The notes: a model not told the origin generated them from the sequence alone. Counted from the stretch's first letter, positions 51,523 to 62,206 are shown. The stretch is DNA of 64,000 bases from JAICSD01 sp963836665 (GCA_963836665.1 CAWIKL010000001.1:1674001-1738000), one strand, 5' to 3'. Program-made: numbers and translations.

Positions 51523-52316
51523 CGTCCGCTGAAATTCGGCTGGCGTTTTTCCAGATTGGCCGCGATGCCTTCTTTGGCGTCTTCCCCCTCGAACAGCAGC
51601 TGCTGCAGTTCGCGTTCGATCGAGAGGCCCTCGAAGAGTCCGACCTCAGCGCCCGATTGCACGGCGCGCTTGATGCGGCCGACGGCGCGGCTCGCCTTGT
51701 GGGGCGGGGTGAATTGCTTGGCGTAGTCGAGGACGGCATCGTTGAAATGCCGTCCTTGCAGTTGGTCCGCTCCCCACACCTCGGTGACGATACCCAGGTT
51801 GTAGGCGTCGGTCATCGTCATCAAGCGGCCGGTGGCCATCAACTCGATGGCGCGCGACTTGCCGACCAACCGCGCCAGCCGCTGCGTGCCGCCGGTGCCG
51901 GGGAGGACGCCGAGCGCAACTTCGGGCAACCCGATCTTGCCGGCATTCTGCTTGGCGATCCGGATGTCGGCGGCCATCGCGATCTCGAGGCCGCCGCCGA
52001 CGGTGTGACCGTTGAGGGCGGCGATGACCAGCTTCGGCGTCTGCTCGAGGCGGACGAGCGTTTCGTTGGCGTGCAGGCAGAAGTAATACTTGAAATCGGG
52101 ATCCGCCTCCTGCAGCATCGCGATGTTCGCGCCGGCGCAGAAGAACTTGTCGCCGGCGCCGCGCAGAACGATGACGTGGACGTCGGGATCCATGCGCGCC
52201 TCGAGCACGGCGGCGTCGATCTCCTGCATCATGTCGTAGGAATAGGCGTTGGCGGGCGGATCGTTGAGCTCGATGACGCAGAGCCCGTCGGCGATTTCGA
52301 GAGCCACTTTAGACAT
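51519..52316 (-). CDS. Enoyl-CoA hydratase/isomerase
   Basis: A 265-residue crotonase-fold enzyme. The oxyanion-hole stretch CAGANIAML, GGGLEIAMAADIRIA and the Glu in GLPEVALGVLPGTGG are all in place; it ends in NLEKRQPNFSGR. It would hydrate or isomerise dehydroadipyl-CoA in the lower Box pathway. ATG at 52316 is the first codon after the intergenic repeat; the upstream in-frame region encodes only repeat peptides (AICHSAICHSP). The aldehyde dehydrogenase gene follows with a 4-bp overlap. Confidence 0.93.
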   Translation of the reverse strand: MSKVALEIADGLCVIELNDPPANAYSYDMMQEIDAAVLEARMDPDVHVIVLRGAGDKFFCAGANIAMLQEADPDFKYYFCLHANETLVRLEQTPKLVIAALNGHTVGGGLEIAMAADIRIAKQNAGKIGLPEVALGVLPGTGGTQRLARLVGKSRAIELMATGRLMTMTDAYNLGIVTEVWGADQLQGRHFNDAVLDYAKQFTPPHKASRAVGRIKRAVQSGAEVGLFEGLSIERELQQLLFEGEDAKEGIAANLEKRQPNFSGR

Positions 52317-52487
52317 TGGCGATTGCCGACTGCAGATTGGCGAGTGGCAGATTGCCGAGTGGCAGATTGCCGATTGCGCGACTGATGATTGGCGAGTGGC
52401 GATCGCCAATTCCCAATCGACAACCCACTCGCCACTCGCCAATCGTCATTCCCTCACTCGCCAATCTGCAATCGCCAATCGCCACTG
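52317..52487. repeat. Heptamer repeat block GATTGGC/GAGTGGC with central hairpin
   Basis: The block fills the gap between boxB and the hydratase gene. Perfect 14-bp arms GATTGGCGAGTGGC (52387-52400) and its complement (52431-52444) enclose a 30-nt loop; outside them the same units continue in both directions. It would form a strong stem in the operon mRNA and may uncouple expression of the two sides. Confidence 0.85.
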
Positions 52488-53906
<1,419 letters not shown>

Positions 53907-53920
53907 TTGCGCGTCCTGTC

Positions 53921-55582
53921 TTACGTTCTGTGGAAGTCGAATTCAGGCCGTGATTGCGATCCGTAGCTGGTCAAGGCCCCCTTGGGCCCGACCGCGTTTG
54001 GCCTAATGAAGATCCAGTTCTGCCACGCCGTCAGCCGGCCAAAGATCTTCGTTTCCATCGTCTCCGGGCCGGCGAAGCGCAGGTTCGCCTCCATGGCGGT
54101 GAGCGCGTCAGGCGACAGCGCGACGCGGCTCTCAATCGCCAGCCGCACTTCGTCGTCCCAATCGATGTCGTCGGGGGCGAACGAGACCAGCCCGGCCTCG
54201 AGCGCGTCTTGCGCCTCGAACGGCTCGCCGCGCTCGAGCACCCGATCCACCTGCTCGGGCTGGGCGAGAAAGCGGGTCTGCAAGCGGGTCAGACCGTTGC
54301 TCATCCGCAGCGGCCCGGCGTTCATCGCGGACAGCGCGATGGTGTTTGTCTGATCGGGATTGTCGAGCATGTACGAGCGATCGGCCGCGAGCGCCAGTTC
54401 GAAAAGCGTGCCGGCGAAGCAGCTGCCCGGCTCGATGATGGCGAAGAAGCTGCGCGAGGTCAGGTCCATGCGCTTCAGAGTGCGCTTCATGAAGTTGACG
54501 ATCTCGCGCACCAGCCAGTGGTCCTTGTTGGCGACGAGCAGCTCGTCCATCGCCAGGATCGCGTCCTGGTCGCCGCGGGTCTTGACGACGATTGTGCCGA
54601 TCAAGGGCTCGTTGACACGCAGCCGCAGCAGGACATCGTCGAGCTCGCGGAAGGCGCGTAGCGCCCAGAACTGGTCGCCGCGCGCCTGGATTTCCTCGGC
54701 AGTCGCCGGCTGCCCCGGCTCGGGGCCGGTCATCGTCAGCGCTGCGACCCGCTTGTCGCGGTCGATCTCGAGCGAGACCGCGGAATACGTGAGGCCGGTC
54801 TCGGTGACCGCCGGCGCGAGCGGGTTCAGCGTGATGGCGGGCCCGCTCGACGGCCGATCGGACATCGACGCCAGCTCCCTGGCGCGTGCGGCGATGCGAT
54901 CCTTGAACTGGCTGGTCGGATAGACGGCGTCGACGAGCCGCCACTCGACGGCGCGCTTCCCTTTCACTCCCTCGGCCACCGTGCCGAAGACATCGGCCAG
55001 GTCGCGGCGGACCTTCCGCTTGTCGACGACGCGGGTCAAGCCGCCGGTGCCCGGCAGCACGCCGAGCAGCGGCGTTTCGGGCAACGAGACGGCAGAGTTG
55101 CCGTCATCGACGAGAACGATCTCGTCGCACGCCAGCGCCAGCTCGTAGCCGCCGCCGGCGCAGATGCCGTTGAGCGCGGCGAGGAACTTGATGCCAGAGT
55201 TCGCGCTGGCGTCTTCGATCGCCAGGCGCGTCTCGTTGGTGAACTTGCAGAAGTTCACCTTCCACGCGTGCGACGAGCCGCGCAGCATGAAAATGTTCGC
55301 GCCCGCGCAGAAAATCCGCTCTTTCAGGCTGGTGATGACGACGGCGTGCACTTCGGGATGCTCGAAGCGGATGCGCTGGATCGCATCGGCGAGCTCGATA
55401 TCGACGCCGAGATCGTAGGAGTTCAGCTTCAACTTGTAGTCGGGCGAGAGACCGGCGTCTTCCTGCACGTCCATCGACAGCGTGGCCACCGGGCCGTCGA
55501 CGGCCAGCTTCCAGTGGCGATAGCGATCGGGGCTGGTGTCGAAGGAAACCGCCGGGATGGCGGCCTTGAGTGCGGCGTCCAT
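53921..55582 (-). CDS. boxC: Benzoyl-CoA-dihydrodiol lyase (BoxC-like)
   Basis: A 553-residue enzyme made of two crotonase-type halves. The first half has FDTSPDRYRHWKL, FCAGANIFMLRGS and CAGGGYELALACDEI; the second has GSCFAGTLFELALAADRSYM. BoxC opens the ring of the epoxide/dihydrodiol to 3,4-dehydroadipyl-CoA semialdehyde and formate. The length fits BoxC. ATG at 55582 was preferred over ATG 55648, because the promoter-like TATACT lies between them. It is the first gene of the minus-strand operon and is divergent from the boxR-type gene. Confidence 0.93.
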   Translation of the reverse strand: MDAALKAAIPAVSFDTSPDRYRHWKLAVDGPVATLSMDVQEDAGLSPDYKLKLNSYDLGVDIELADAIQRIRFEHPEVHAVVITSLKERIFCAGANIFMLRGSSHAWKVNFCKFTNETRLAIEDASANSGIKFLAALNGICAGGGYELALACDEIVLVDDGNSAVSLPETPLLGVLPGTGGLTRVVDKRKVRRDLADVFGTVAEGVKGKRAVEWRLVDAVYPTSQFKDRIAARARELASMSDRPSSGPAITLNPLAPAVTETGLTYSAVSLEIDRDKRVAALTMTGPEPGQPATAEEIQARGDQFWALRAFRELDDVLLRLRVNEPLIGTIVVKTRGDQDAILAMDELLVANKDHWLVREIVNFMKRTLKRMDLTSRSFFAIIEPGSCFAGTLFELALAADRSYMLDNPDQTNTIALSAMNAGPLRMSNGLTRLQTRFLAQPEQVDRVLERGEPFEAQDALEAGLVSFAPDDIDWDDEVRLAIESRVALSPDALTAMEANLRFAGPETMETKIFGRLTAWQNWIFIRPNAVGPKGALTSYGSQSRPEFDFHRT

Positions 55583-55624
55583 GTCGGTCCAGCGTACCTG
55601 CCGGGAATCCGGCAGTGTCAAGGC

Positions 55625-55667
55625 AGTATAATGCCTCGTTAGCATCAAATAGTGCTATATACTGCAC
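55625..55667. promoter_or_regulatory. Divergent boxC/boxR promoters and GTGC-N8-GCAC palindrome
   Basis: The minus strand has TATACT at 55630-55625 (boxC). The plus strand has TATACT at 55658-55663, 10 nt before boxR. GTGC (55652) and GCAC (55664) flank the boxR -10 box and include TGCA, the core that BzdR/BoxR proteins are known to bind. This is a likely autoregulatory operator. Confidence 0.55.
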
Positions 55668-55673
55668 ATCGCC

Positions 55674-56408
55674 ATGCCGGTCGACATTCTCGAAGAGCTG
55701 GGGCGCCGGGTCCGCGCCGTTCGGACGGATCGCGGCTGGACGATTCGCGAGCTGGCGGAGCGGTCGGGCGTGTCGCTGCGCTTTCTGGTGCAGCTCGAGG
55801 GCGGCCGCGCCAATATTTCGGTCAAGCGCTTGTGGGAGCTGGCGCAGGCGCTTCAGATCGAGCCTGCGGATTTGCTGTCGGCCAGCGAAGCGGCTCCGCG
55901 GATCATCGCGCTGCTCGGGCTCCGCGGCGCGGGCAAGACGACGATCGGCCGCCAGCTTGCCCGCCGATTGCACGTACGCTTCGTCGAGCTGGATCGCCGG
56001 ATCGAGCGGACCGCCAACATGTCGCTCGCCGAGATTTTCTCGCTCTACGGCGACGAGCACTACCGCCGTCTCGAGCGTGAAGCGCTGGCGCAGGTGATCA
56101 ACGAGCATCGCGCGACGGTGCTGGCGACCGGCGGGGGGATCGTCACGTCTACCGATACCTATGCGCTGCTGAAGAAGTCGGCCACCACGGTCTGGCTGCG
56201 TGCGTCGCCCGACGATCATTGGGCGCGCGTCGTCCGCCAGCGCGATCGCCGACCGATGGCCGATCGGCCGCAGGCGATGGCCGACCTGCGCGGCATTCTC
56301 GCCGCGCGCGAGCCCCTCTACGCCGCGTCGGACCGCACGATCGAAACCTCGGGCCGCTCCGTGGTGTCGCTGGTGGAAGAGATCGCCAGCGGAATGGCAG
56401 CCTTATGA
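55674..56408 (+). CDS. boxR: BoxR/BzdR-type regulator (XRE domain fused to shikimate-kinase-like domain)
   Basis: A 244-residue repressor. Residues 4-68 are an XRE helix-turn-helix (RGWTIRELAERSGVSLRFLVQLEGG). Residues 76-244 resemble shikimate kinase, with a P-loop GLRGAGKTT (82-90), LDRRIE and GGGIVT. In BzdR/BoxR of Azoarcus this domain binds benzoyl-CoA and relieves repression. Here the linker is very short, giving a protein about 50 residues shorter than those. Its divergent position next to boxC identifies the target operon. Confidence 0.92.
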   Translation: MPVDILEELGRRVRAVRTDRGWTIRELAERSGVSLRFLVQLEGGRANISVKRLWELAQALQIEPADLLSASEAAPRIIALLGLRGAGKTTIGRQLARRLHVRFVELDRRIERTANMSLAEIFSLYGDEHYRRLEREALAQVINEHRATVLATGGGIVTSTDTYALLKKSATTVWLRASPDDHWARVVRQRDRRPMADRPQAMADLRGILAAREPLYAASDRTIETSGRSVVSLVEEIASGMAAL

Positions 56409-56435
56409 CGAGGGAAGGAGGCGGCCGCGAGCACT

Positions 56436-57134
56436 TTACTGCGCCGTCTCTCCCGGCTTCAGCACGAGCACGTCGACGCCCATCGGCTCGACCAGGCGCT
56501 TGAGGGCGTCGGGCGTGCCGGTGAGCGCCGGAAACGTGCCGTAGTGCATCGGCACCACCTGGCGCACGCCGAGCATGTCGACGGCCAGCGCCGCCGCCTC
56601 TGGCCCCATCGTGTAGTGATCGCCAATGGGCAGGAACGCGATCTCGGGCGCGTACAATTCGCGAATGAGCCGCATGTCGCCAAAGAGCGCGGTGTCTCCG
56701 GCAAAGTAGATCCTGCGCCCGTCCTCCAGACCGACGACGAACCCGGTCGCCAGCCCGACGTAGCGGACCTTGCCATCCTGCTCGACGCTGCTCGAATGCA
56801 CTGCCGCCGTCATCGAGATCTTCAGGCCTTTCACATCAGCGGTGCCGCCGATGCCCATGCCGACGACGTCTTTCAGTCCGCAGCCGCTGAACCAGTTCGC
56901 CAGTTCGAAGATGGCCACGACCGGCGCCCCGGTCGCCCGCGCGACGTTGATGACGTCGCCGGTGTGGTCCGAGTGCCCGTGCGTGACGCAGATGACGTCG
57001 GCCTTGTCGATTTTCGCGCCCGGCGGGGTCTTGGGGTTACCGGTCAGCCAGGGATCGAAGACGATCCGCTTGCCGCCGGGCGTGGTGACGACGAACGTGG
57101 CGTGGCCATACCAGGTGATCGCGAGATTCGACAT
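56436..57134 (-). CDS. UlaG-like metal-dependent hydrolase (metallo-beta-lactamase fold)
   Basis: A 232-residue hydrolase with WYGHATFVV at the start and the dinuclear metal motif THGHSDHTGD (His52, His54, Asp56, His57). MHYGTFPALTG lies near the end. It matches the UPF0173 family. The substrate is unknown. ATG at 57134 has TATACT 7 nt upstream (57147-57142), so its transcript is probably leaderless. It is divergent from lipA and convergent with boxR. Confidence 0.92.
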   Translation of the reverse strand: MSNLAITWYGHATFVVTTPGGKRIVFDPWLTGNPKTPPGAKIDKADVICVTHGHSDHTGDVINVARATGAPVVAIFELANWFSGCGLKDVVGMGIGGTADVKGLKISMTAAVHSSSVEQDGKVRYVGLATGFVVGLEDGRRIYFAGDTALFGDMRLIRELYAPEIAFLPIGDHYTMGPEAAALAVDMLGVRQVVPMHYGTFPALTGTPDALKRLVEPMGVDVLVLKPGETAQ

Positions 57135-57141
57135 GCCCGCT

Positions 57142-57149
57142 AGTATAAA
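57142..57149. promoter_or_regulatory. Overlapping divergent -10 boxes (metal hydrolase and lipA)
   Basis: AGTATAAA holds TATACT on the minus strand (7 nt to ATG 57134) and TATAAA on the plus strand (9 nt to TTG 57159). This is the same compact divergent design as at 39634. Confidence 0.45.
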
Positions 57150-57158
57150 ATTGATAGG

Positions 57159-58088
57159 TTGGCGACGGCCCCTCTCAATTTCATTCGCGGACGCAAGACG
57201 CGTGCGGGCAACGACGAGCTGCCCCGCGTCCCCAAGCCCGACTGGCTGAAAGTCCGCGCACCCGGCTCCGAGAACTATCACCGCCTCAAGGAGTTGATGC
57301 GCGGGTTGGGGCTGCACACCGTGTGCGAGGAAGCCAACTGCCCCAACATCGGCGAGTGCTGGCACCATGGCACCGCCACCTTCATGATCCTCGGCCATAC
57401 CTGCACGCGATCGTGCGGCTATTGCAATGTCACGCACGGCACGCCGCTCGCGGCGGACGAGCACGAACCGGTCAAGGTCGCCAACGCCATCCAGACCCTG
57501 GCGCTCGACTACGTCGTCGTCACGTCGGTGGATCGCGATGACCTGGCCGACTTCGGCGCGACGCAGTTCGCGCGCACGATCATCGCGACGCGCGCGCGCA
57601 TCCCGTCGTGCCGGCTCGAGGTCTTGATCCCCGACTTCCAGGGGGATCGAGCGGCGCTGCAGATCGTGCTCGACGCGCGCCCCGACGTGCTCAACCACAA
57701 TATCGAGACGGTGCCGCGCCTCTACCGGATCGCGCGCCCGGGCGGGCGTTACACGCGGGCGCTCGACGTGCTGCGCAGCTCGCGCCAGATCGCGCCGCAC
57801 ATCCCGACCAAGTCGGGCCTGATGGTCGGCCTCGGCGAAGAGTGGGACGAGGTCGTGCAGACGCTTGCCGATCTGCGCGAGGCCGGCGTCAGCATCGTCA
57901 CGATCGGCCAGTACCTGCGGCCCTCGCTCGCCAACTTGCCGATGGTGCGCTACTACACGCCGGCGGAGTTCGCCGAATTGAAGCGTGTCGGCCTCGAGAT
58001 GGGACTGGGCCATGTCGAGTCCGGCCCGCTCGTGCGCAGTTCCTATCACGCGCACGAACAGACGCAAGCGTTCGAAGCCAGCCGGTAG
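57159..58088 (+). CDS. lipA: Lipoyl synthase
   Basis: A 309-residue radical-SAM enzyme that inserts two sulfur atoms into protein-bound octanoate. The auxiliary cluster motif CEEANCPNIGEC and the SAM-cluster motif CTRSCGYC are complete, and the LipA end (VESGPLVRSSYHAHEQ) is intact. The start is TTG at 57159, since no ATG or GTG precedes the conserved PDWLKVRAP. The lipoylated E2 of pyruvate dehydrogenase is encoded 4 kb downstream. No lipB is adjacent. Confidence 0.96.
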   Translation: MATAPLNFIRGRKTRAGNDELPRVPKPDWLKVRAPGSENYHRLKELMRGLGLHTVCEEANCPNIGECWHHGTATFMILGHTCTRSCGYCNVTHGTPLAADEHEPVKVANAIQTLALDYVVVTSVDRDDLADFGATQFARTIIATRARIPSCRLEVLIPDFQGDRAALQIVLDARPDVLNHNIETVPRLYRIARPGGRYTRALDVLRSSRQIAPHIPTKSGLMVGLGEEWDEVVQTLADLREAGVSIVTIGQYLRPSLANLPMVRYYTPAEFAELKRVGLEMGLGHVESGPLVRSSYHAHEQTQAFEASR

Positions 58089-58172
58089 GGTGGACTTCGC
58101 CGGTGAAATTACGGAGACAACCGATAACTACCGCTGGTAGTAGATCACGCCCCGTGTAACTTTCGCCGACAC

Positions 58173-58808
58173 ATGCCGTCTCTGTTCGGTCTCTTTCTGG
58201 CCACTTACGGGGCCGTCTTCATCGCCGAGATCGTGGGCGACAAGCTGCTCTACACCACGGGCATCCTGGCGACGCGATATCGATCCGCGTCGGTCATCGG
58301 CGGGATGGCTCTCGCGTTCATGTGCAAGATGAGCGTGGCGGTGGCAGTCGGTGCGGCCATCACGCGGCTGCCGCGCTGGCTGGTCGCCGTGGTCACTGGC
58401 GTCAGCTTCATCGGCGTGGCCATCACCATCTGGCGCAAGCCCGACGTCCGTCGGCCGAAGGCGAAGGACTCGGCGGTGCTGAAAGGGGCGGCCGTCGCCT
58501 TCGCGACGATCGTGCTCTCGGAGTGGGGGGACGTCGGGCAGGTCACGGCCGCCGGAATGGCAGCAAAATACGTCTGGTCGGCGCGGTCGGCGGCGGCAGG
58601 CATCTGGCCGACGGCGATCGCGGTCTGGCTCGGCGCGGTTGGCGCCATGGTCACCAAGGGGGCTCTGGCGAGCCTGCTTGGCGCCGGTGTCAGGATGTGG
58701 ATCGCTGAGCGCATCCAGCCGCGTGTCGTCCGCTGGGCGGCCACCGCGGCGATCCTCGTGCTGGGCACGCTGTCGGTCCTCGAAACGCTCGGCATCCTAG
58801 TAGATTAG
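58173..58808 (+). CDS. GDT1/TMEM165-family cation transporter
   Basis: A 211-residue inner-membrane protein with six helices in two halves, each with the family Glu-x-Gly-Asp motif: AEIVGDK (Glu19) and LSEWGDVGQ (near residue 113). GDT1-type proteins move Mn2+ or Ca2+. I looked for a Mn-sensing riboswitch in the 84 bp upstream and found only a 6-bp stem (ACTACC/GGTAGT at 58127-58141). The MFS gene starts 4 bp after its stop. Confidence 0.9.
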   Translation: MPSLFGLFLATYGAVFIAEIVGDKLLYTTGILATRYRSASVIGGMALAFMCKMSVAVAVGAAITRLPRWLVAVVTGVSFIGVAITIWRKPDVRRPKAKDSAVLKGAAVAFATIVLSEWGDVGQVTAAGMAAKYVWSARSAAAGIWPTAIAVWLGAVGAMVTKGALASLLGAGVRMWIAERIQPRVVRWAATAAILVLGTLSVLETLGILVD

Positions 58809-58812
58809 GCGT

Positions 58813-59991
58813 GTGAGCGAGCAGGTTTCCGCGGCCGACCGCAGGTGGGCCATCCGTTTCATCCTGTGCTTCGGACTGGTCAGCCTGTTCGCCGACATGA
58901 CCTACGAAGGGGCGCACGGCAGCATCGGGCCGATGCTCGACGATCTCGGCGCGAGCGTCGCGGCTGTGGCCGTCATTTCCGGGCTTGGCGAGATGATCGC
59001 CGCCAGCCTCCGCTTCTTCTCCGGCCGGCTGGCCGATCGCACGCATGCCTACTGGACGCTGGCGATCGCCGGCTACGCGCTGAACGTGCTCGCCATTCCG
59101 GCGCTGGCGTTCGTGCACTCGTGGCAGGCGGCGGCCGTCCTGATCATCATCGAACGCACCGGCAAGGCGCTGCGCGGACCGGCGCGCGACCTGCTGCTGT
59201 CGGAGGCGACGGGCAAGGTCGGCCACGGCTTCGGCTTCGGCATACATGCGGTCATGGATCAGACCGGCGCCTGCGCCGGGCCGTTGCTGATGGCCGTGCT
59301 CGCGGCGCGCTATGGCCGCATCGGTCCGGCGTTTGCGTGGCTGGCGATCCCGGCGGTGCTCGCGCTGCTGTCGATTATCGCTGCTCGAGCCGTACGCCCT
59401 GTACGCGTCGAGCCGAAACCGGTGGCGGCGCCGTCGCAACTGCCCGCGGTGTTCTGGCCATACATCATCGCGGCGGGCCTCCTGGCGTTCGGATTCATCG
59501 ATTTCCCGGTGCTCGGCGCCCACTTCGAGAAGACGCACCTGTTCGCGTCGGCAACGATTCCGCTCCTCTACTCAGGCGCGATGGCGATCAACGGCCTGAC
59601 GGCCTTCGTCTTCGGCCGCCTCTTCGACAAGTACGGCATCATCGTCCTGCCGGCCGGCATCGCGGTCTCAATCCTGGCGCTGCCGCTGGGCTTCTTCGGG
59701 GCACAGGTGGGCGCCGTGCTCGCGGTCGCGTGCTGGGCGACGGGGCTCGGCGTGCAGGACGCTTCGCTCCGCGCCGGCATTGCCCAGGTCGTCTCGATGA
59801 ACAAGCGCGGCACGGCCTTCGGCACCTTCAACGGCGTCTACGGCGTCATGTGGTTCCTCGGCAGCACAATCATGGGCGCGCTCTATACCACGTCGTTTGC
59901 GGCGCTGGTCGCGTTCGGGATCGCCGCCCAGGCGACCGGCGCGGTGATATTCCTGGGCTTGCGCCGGCGACTCGCTGAGGCCGCCGAATAA
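58813..59991 (+). CDS. Major-facilitator-superfamily transporter
   Basis: A 392-residue protein with about 11-12 membrane helices and the MFS loop motif in SGRLADRTHAY and again VFGRLFDKYGI. The substrate is not recognisable; the sequence type is close to YjbB/Bcr-like drug or metabolite exporters of soil bacteria. The start is GTG at 58813. It overlaps no gene but is 4 bp after the GDT1-type gene, so the two are probably co-transcribed. Confidence 0.88.
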   Translation: MSEQVSAADRRWAIRFILCFGLVSLFADMTYEGAHGSIGPMLDDLGASVAAVAVISGLGEMIAASLRFFSGRLADRTHAYWTLAIAGYALNVLAIPALAFVHSWQAAAVLIIIERTGKALRGPARDLLLSEATGKVGHGFGFGIHAVMDQTGACAGPLLMAVLAARYGRIGPAFAWLAIPAVLALLSIIAARAVRPVRVEPKPVAAPSQLPAVFWPYIIAAGLLAFGFIDFPVLGAHFEKTHLFASATIPLLYSGAMAINGLTAFVFGRLFDKYGIIVLPAGIAVSILALPLGFFGAQVGAVLAVACWATGLGVQDASLRAGIAQVVSMNKRGTAFGTFNGVYGVMWFLGSTIMGALYTTSFAALVAFGIAAQATGAVIFLGLRRRLAEAAE

Positions 59992-60053
59992 GAAGCTGGC
60001 GAGTCGAGGCGAAGTCTGGTCAGCAGCTGGAATGCAGCCACGCGGGTACGGAC

Positions 60054-60692
60054 TTATGGCGCTTGCAGTGGCCTTGGATCCGTTCGGAACCGTATGGCCG
60101 GTGCGGGACAACTGGGCACGCGGTCTGCGCGGACCGCGAGGCCTGAGCTCACCCAGCATTCGTCGAAGACGGAGCAGTAGCAGATTCGCGCGGTGATCTG
60201 CGCCCGTTCCACGTTGAGCTTTTCGAAGAAGTCCACCTTGCCAGGACTCGGCGACCAGGCGACAAAGTCTTCGTGTTCACCGGCGCGTAAGATGTTTGGA
60301 GCGGCATTTCCGATAGTCAGCATCCCTTCCGGCTTGGTCGTGCCGCAACAGGCCTCGAGCAACGCCGACGGTGAAGACACCGGCTTTCCGTTCCACCACA
60401 GCTCGAGGGTCTCGATGCGTGCCGGGCCGATGCCTTGATTTGCGAGGACGAGCCTGATCTTCGCGTTGCCTTTCTCGTCAATGTTGTGCGTGTCGAATTC
60501 GACGAACGGCCAGGAATTGGCCTCCACCATGCGCGTGTTGGCTTCGGCCATGCGCTCCATCGTGCGTCCGTGCTCGAGGGCGACGAAGAGCGAGACGACG
60601 GATACGAACATCGCGCTCACGGCGAGCACGATATCGAGCCAACGGTGGCCGCTGTGGGCCGAATGGGCGTGATGCGCTTCCGGTGCTTCCAT
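60054..60692 (-). CDS. Membrane-anchored protein of unknown function
   Basis: A 212-residue protein with a His-rich cytosolic N-terminus (HHAHSAHSGH), one helix at about 20-40 (DIVLAVSAMFVSVVSLFVAL) and a periplasmic beta-rich domain with a Cys cluster (EACCGTT, ICYCSVFDECW). Proteins with this layout are common but uncharacterised in many phyla. Nothing in the neighbourhood suggests a role. Confidence 0.8.
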   Translation of the reverse strand: MEAPEAHHAHSAHSGHRWLDIVLAVSAMFVSVVSLFVALEHGRTMERMAEANTRMVEANSWPFVEFDTHNIDEKGNAKIRLVLANQGIGPARIETLELWWNGKPVSSPSALLEACCGTTKPEGMLTIGNAAPNILRAGEHEDFVAWSPSPGKVDFFEKLNVERAQITARICYCSVFDECWVSSGLAVRADRVPSCPAPAIRFRTDPRPLQAP

Positions 60693-60766
60693 GACGCGCC
60701 GTAGACTACTGCGGATGAGGGCGAAGGCACAATGCGTCCGTCCGCGCGACGACCGCCTTCGCGACG

Positions 60767-62188
60767 CTACGTCTTCTTCGGCCGATAGACGTGAGTGGCA
60801 TGGCCGAAGAACACCTCGGCCGATTCCATCACCGTTTCCGACAGCGTCGGGTGCGGGTGGATGGTCATGGCGACGTCTTTCGCGGTGGCGCCCATCTCAA
60901 TGGCAAGTACGCCTTCCGCGATGAGCTCGCCGGCGCCGGGGCCGCAGATGCCGACGCCGAGCACGCGTTCGCTCTGCGGATCGATGACCAGCTTGGTCAC
61001 GCCATCGGTGCGGCCGATCGAGATGGCGCGGCCCGACGCGCCCCACGGGAAGCGCGCGACCGCTACTTTGATGCCCTTCTTCTCGGCGTCGGTCTCGGTC
61101 AGGCCCGCCCAGGCGATCTCGGGATCGGTGAAGACGACCGCGGGAATCGCCAACGGCTCGAACGCGACGTTGCGATCGCCGGCGATTGCGTCGACCGCCG
61201 CGCGTCCTTCATGCGACGCCTTGTGCGCGAGCATCGGTTCGCCGGCGACGTCGCCAATGGCGTAGATGCCGGGTTCGCCCGTCTGCCGCGCCTCGTCGAC
61301 GACGATGAAACCGCGCGGGTCGATCGCGACCTTCAGCCTGTCCAGGCCAGGCACGCTGGAATTCGGACGGCGGCCGATCGACACCAGCACGCGGTCGAAC
61401 GCCTTCTCGCCGGTGAATCCTTCGCCCTCGAACGACACGAGGATCTGCTCCTTGGTGTCCTGGGCCATCTTCGTGACCTTGGTGTTCAGCCACACGGCCT
61501 CGGTGATGGCGGTAATCCGCTTGGCGAGGATGTTGACGAGATCACGATCGGCGCCGGGCAGCAGTCCGGCCGTCATCTCGACAACGGTCACCTTGCTGCC
61601 GAGCGCGGCGTAGACGGAGCCGAGCTCGAGGCCGATGTAACCGCCGCCGACGACAAGGAGCGAGGGGGGCACGTCGGGCAGGTCGAGGGCGCCGGTCGAG
61701 TCCATCAGGCGCGGACTGTCGATCGACAGGCCGGGGATCGTCGTCGGGCGAGACCCGGTGGCGATGATGCACGACTCGAACGTCAGTGTCTCCTTGCCGC
61801 CGCCGACGAGGTCGATGTCGAGGGTGCGGTTGTCGCGGAACGCCGCCATGCCCTGCAGGTGGGCGACTTTACGCAGGTTGCGAACCTGGCCCGCGCCGGC
61901 GGTGAGCTGGCCGACGACCTTGTTCTTGAAATCGCGCAGCTTGTCGAGATCGATCTTCGGCTTCTCGAAGGTGACCCCGAAGTCGGCAGCGTGCGCCGAC
62001 TCGGTGATGACATCGGCGACGTGGAGCAGCGCTTTCGACGGGATACAGCCGCGATACACGCAGACGCCGCCCGGGTTCTTTTCCGGATCGACGAGGGTGA
62101 CCTGCATGCCGCGGTCCGCGGCGTAGAAAGCCGCTGCATAGCCGCCGGGACCTGCGCCGATTACGACCAGCTGAGTTGATTTCGCCAT
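60767..62188 (-). CDS. lpdA: Dihydrolipoyl dehydrogenase (E3)
   Basis: A 473-residue flavoprotein that reoxidises dihydrolipoyl groups of the pyruvate dehydrogenase complex. The FAD motif GAGPGGYAAAF, redox pair GGVCVYRGCIPSK, NAD site VVGGGYIGLELG and the C-terminal His-Glu region (IHPHPTLSETV) are complete. It lies 18 bp after the E2 gene and is the last gene of the aceE-E2-lpd operon. Confidence 0.96.
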   Translation of the reverse strand: MAKSTQLVVIGAGPGGYAAAFYAADRGMQVTLVDPEKNPGGVCVYRGCIPSKALLHVADVITESAHAADFGVTFEKPKIDLDKLRDFKNKVVGQLTAGAGQVRNLRKVAHLQGMAAFRDNRTLDIDLVGGGKETLTFESCIIATGSRPTTIPGLSIDSPRLMDSTGALDLPDVPPSLLVVGGGYIGLELGSVYAALGSKVTVVEMTAGLLPGADRDLVNILAKRITAITEAVWLNTKVTKMAQDTKEQILVSFEGEGFTGEKAFDRVLVSIGRRPNSSVPGLDRLKVAIDPRGFIVVDEARQTGEPGIYAIGDVAGEPMLAHKASHEGRAAVDAIAGDRNVAFEPLAIPAVVFTDPEIAWAGLTETDAEKKGIKVAVARFPWGASGRAISIGRTDGVTKLVIDPQSERVLGVGICGPGAGELIAEGVLAIEMGATAKDVAMTIHPHPTLSETVMESAEVFFGHATHVYRPKKT

Positions 62189-62206
62189 GTCCTGTCAGGC
62201 TTTTTT

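Noticed and set aside
58089..58172. Mn-sensing riboswitch upstream of the GDT1-type gene
   Set aside because: Only a 6-bp stem is present; the space is too short and lacks the conserved loops of yybP-ykoY.
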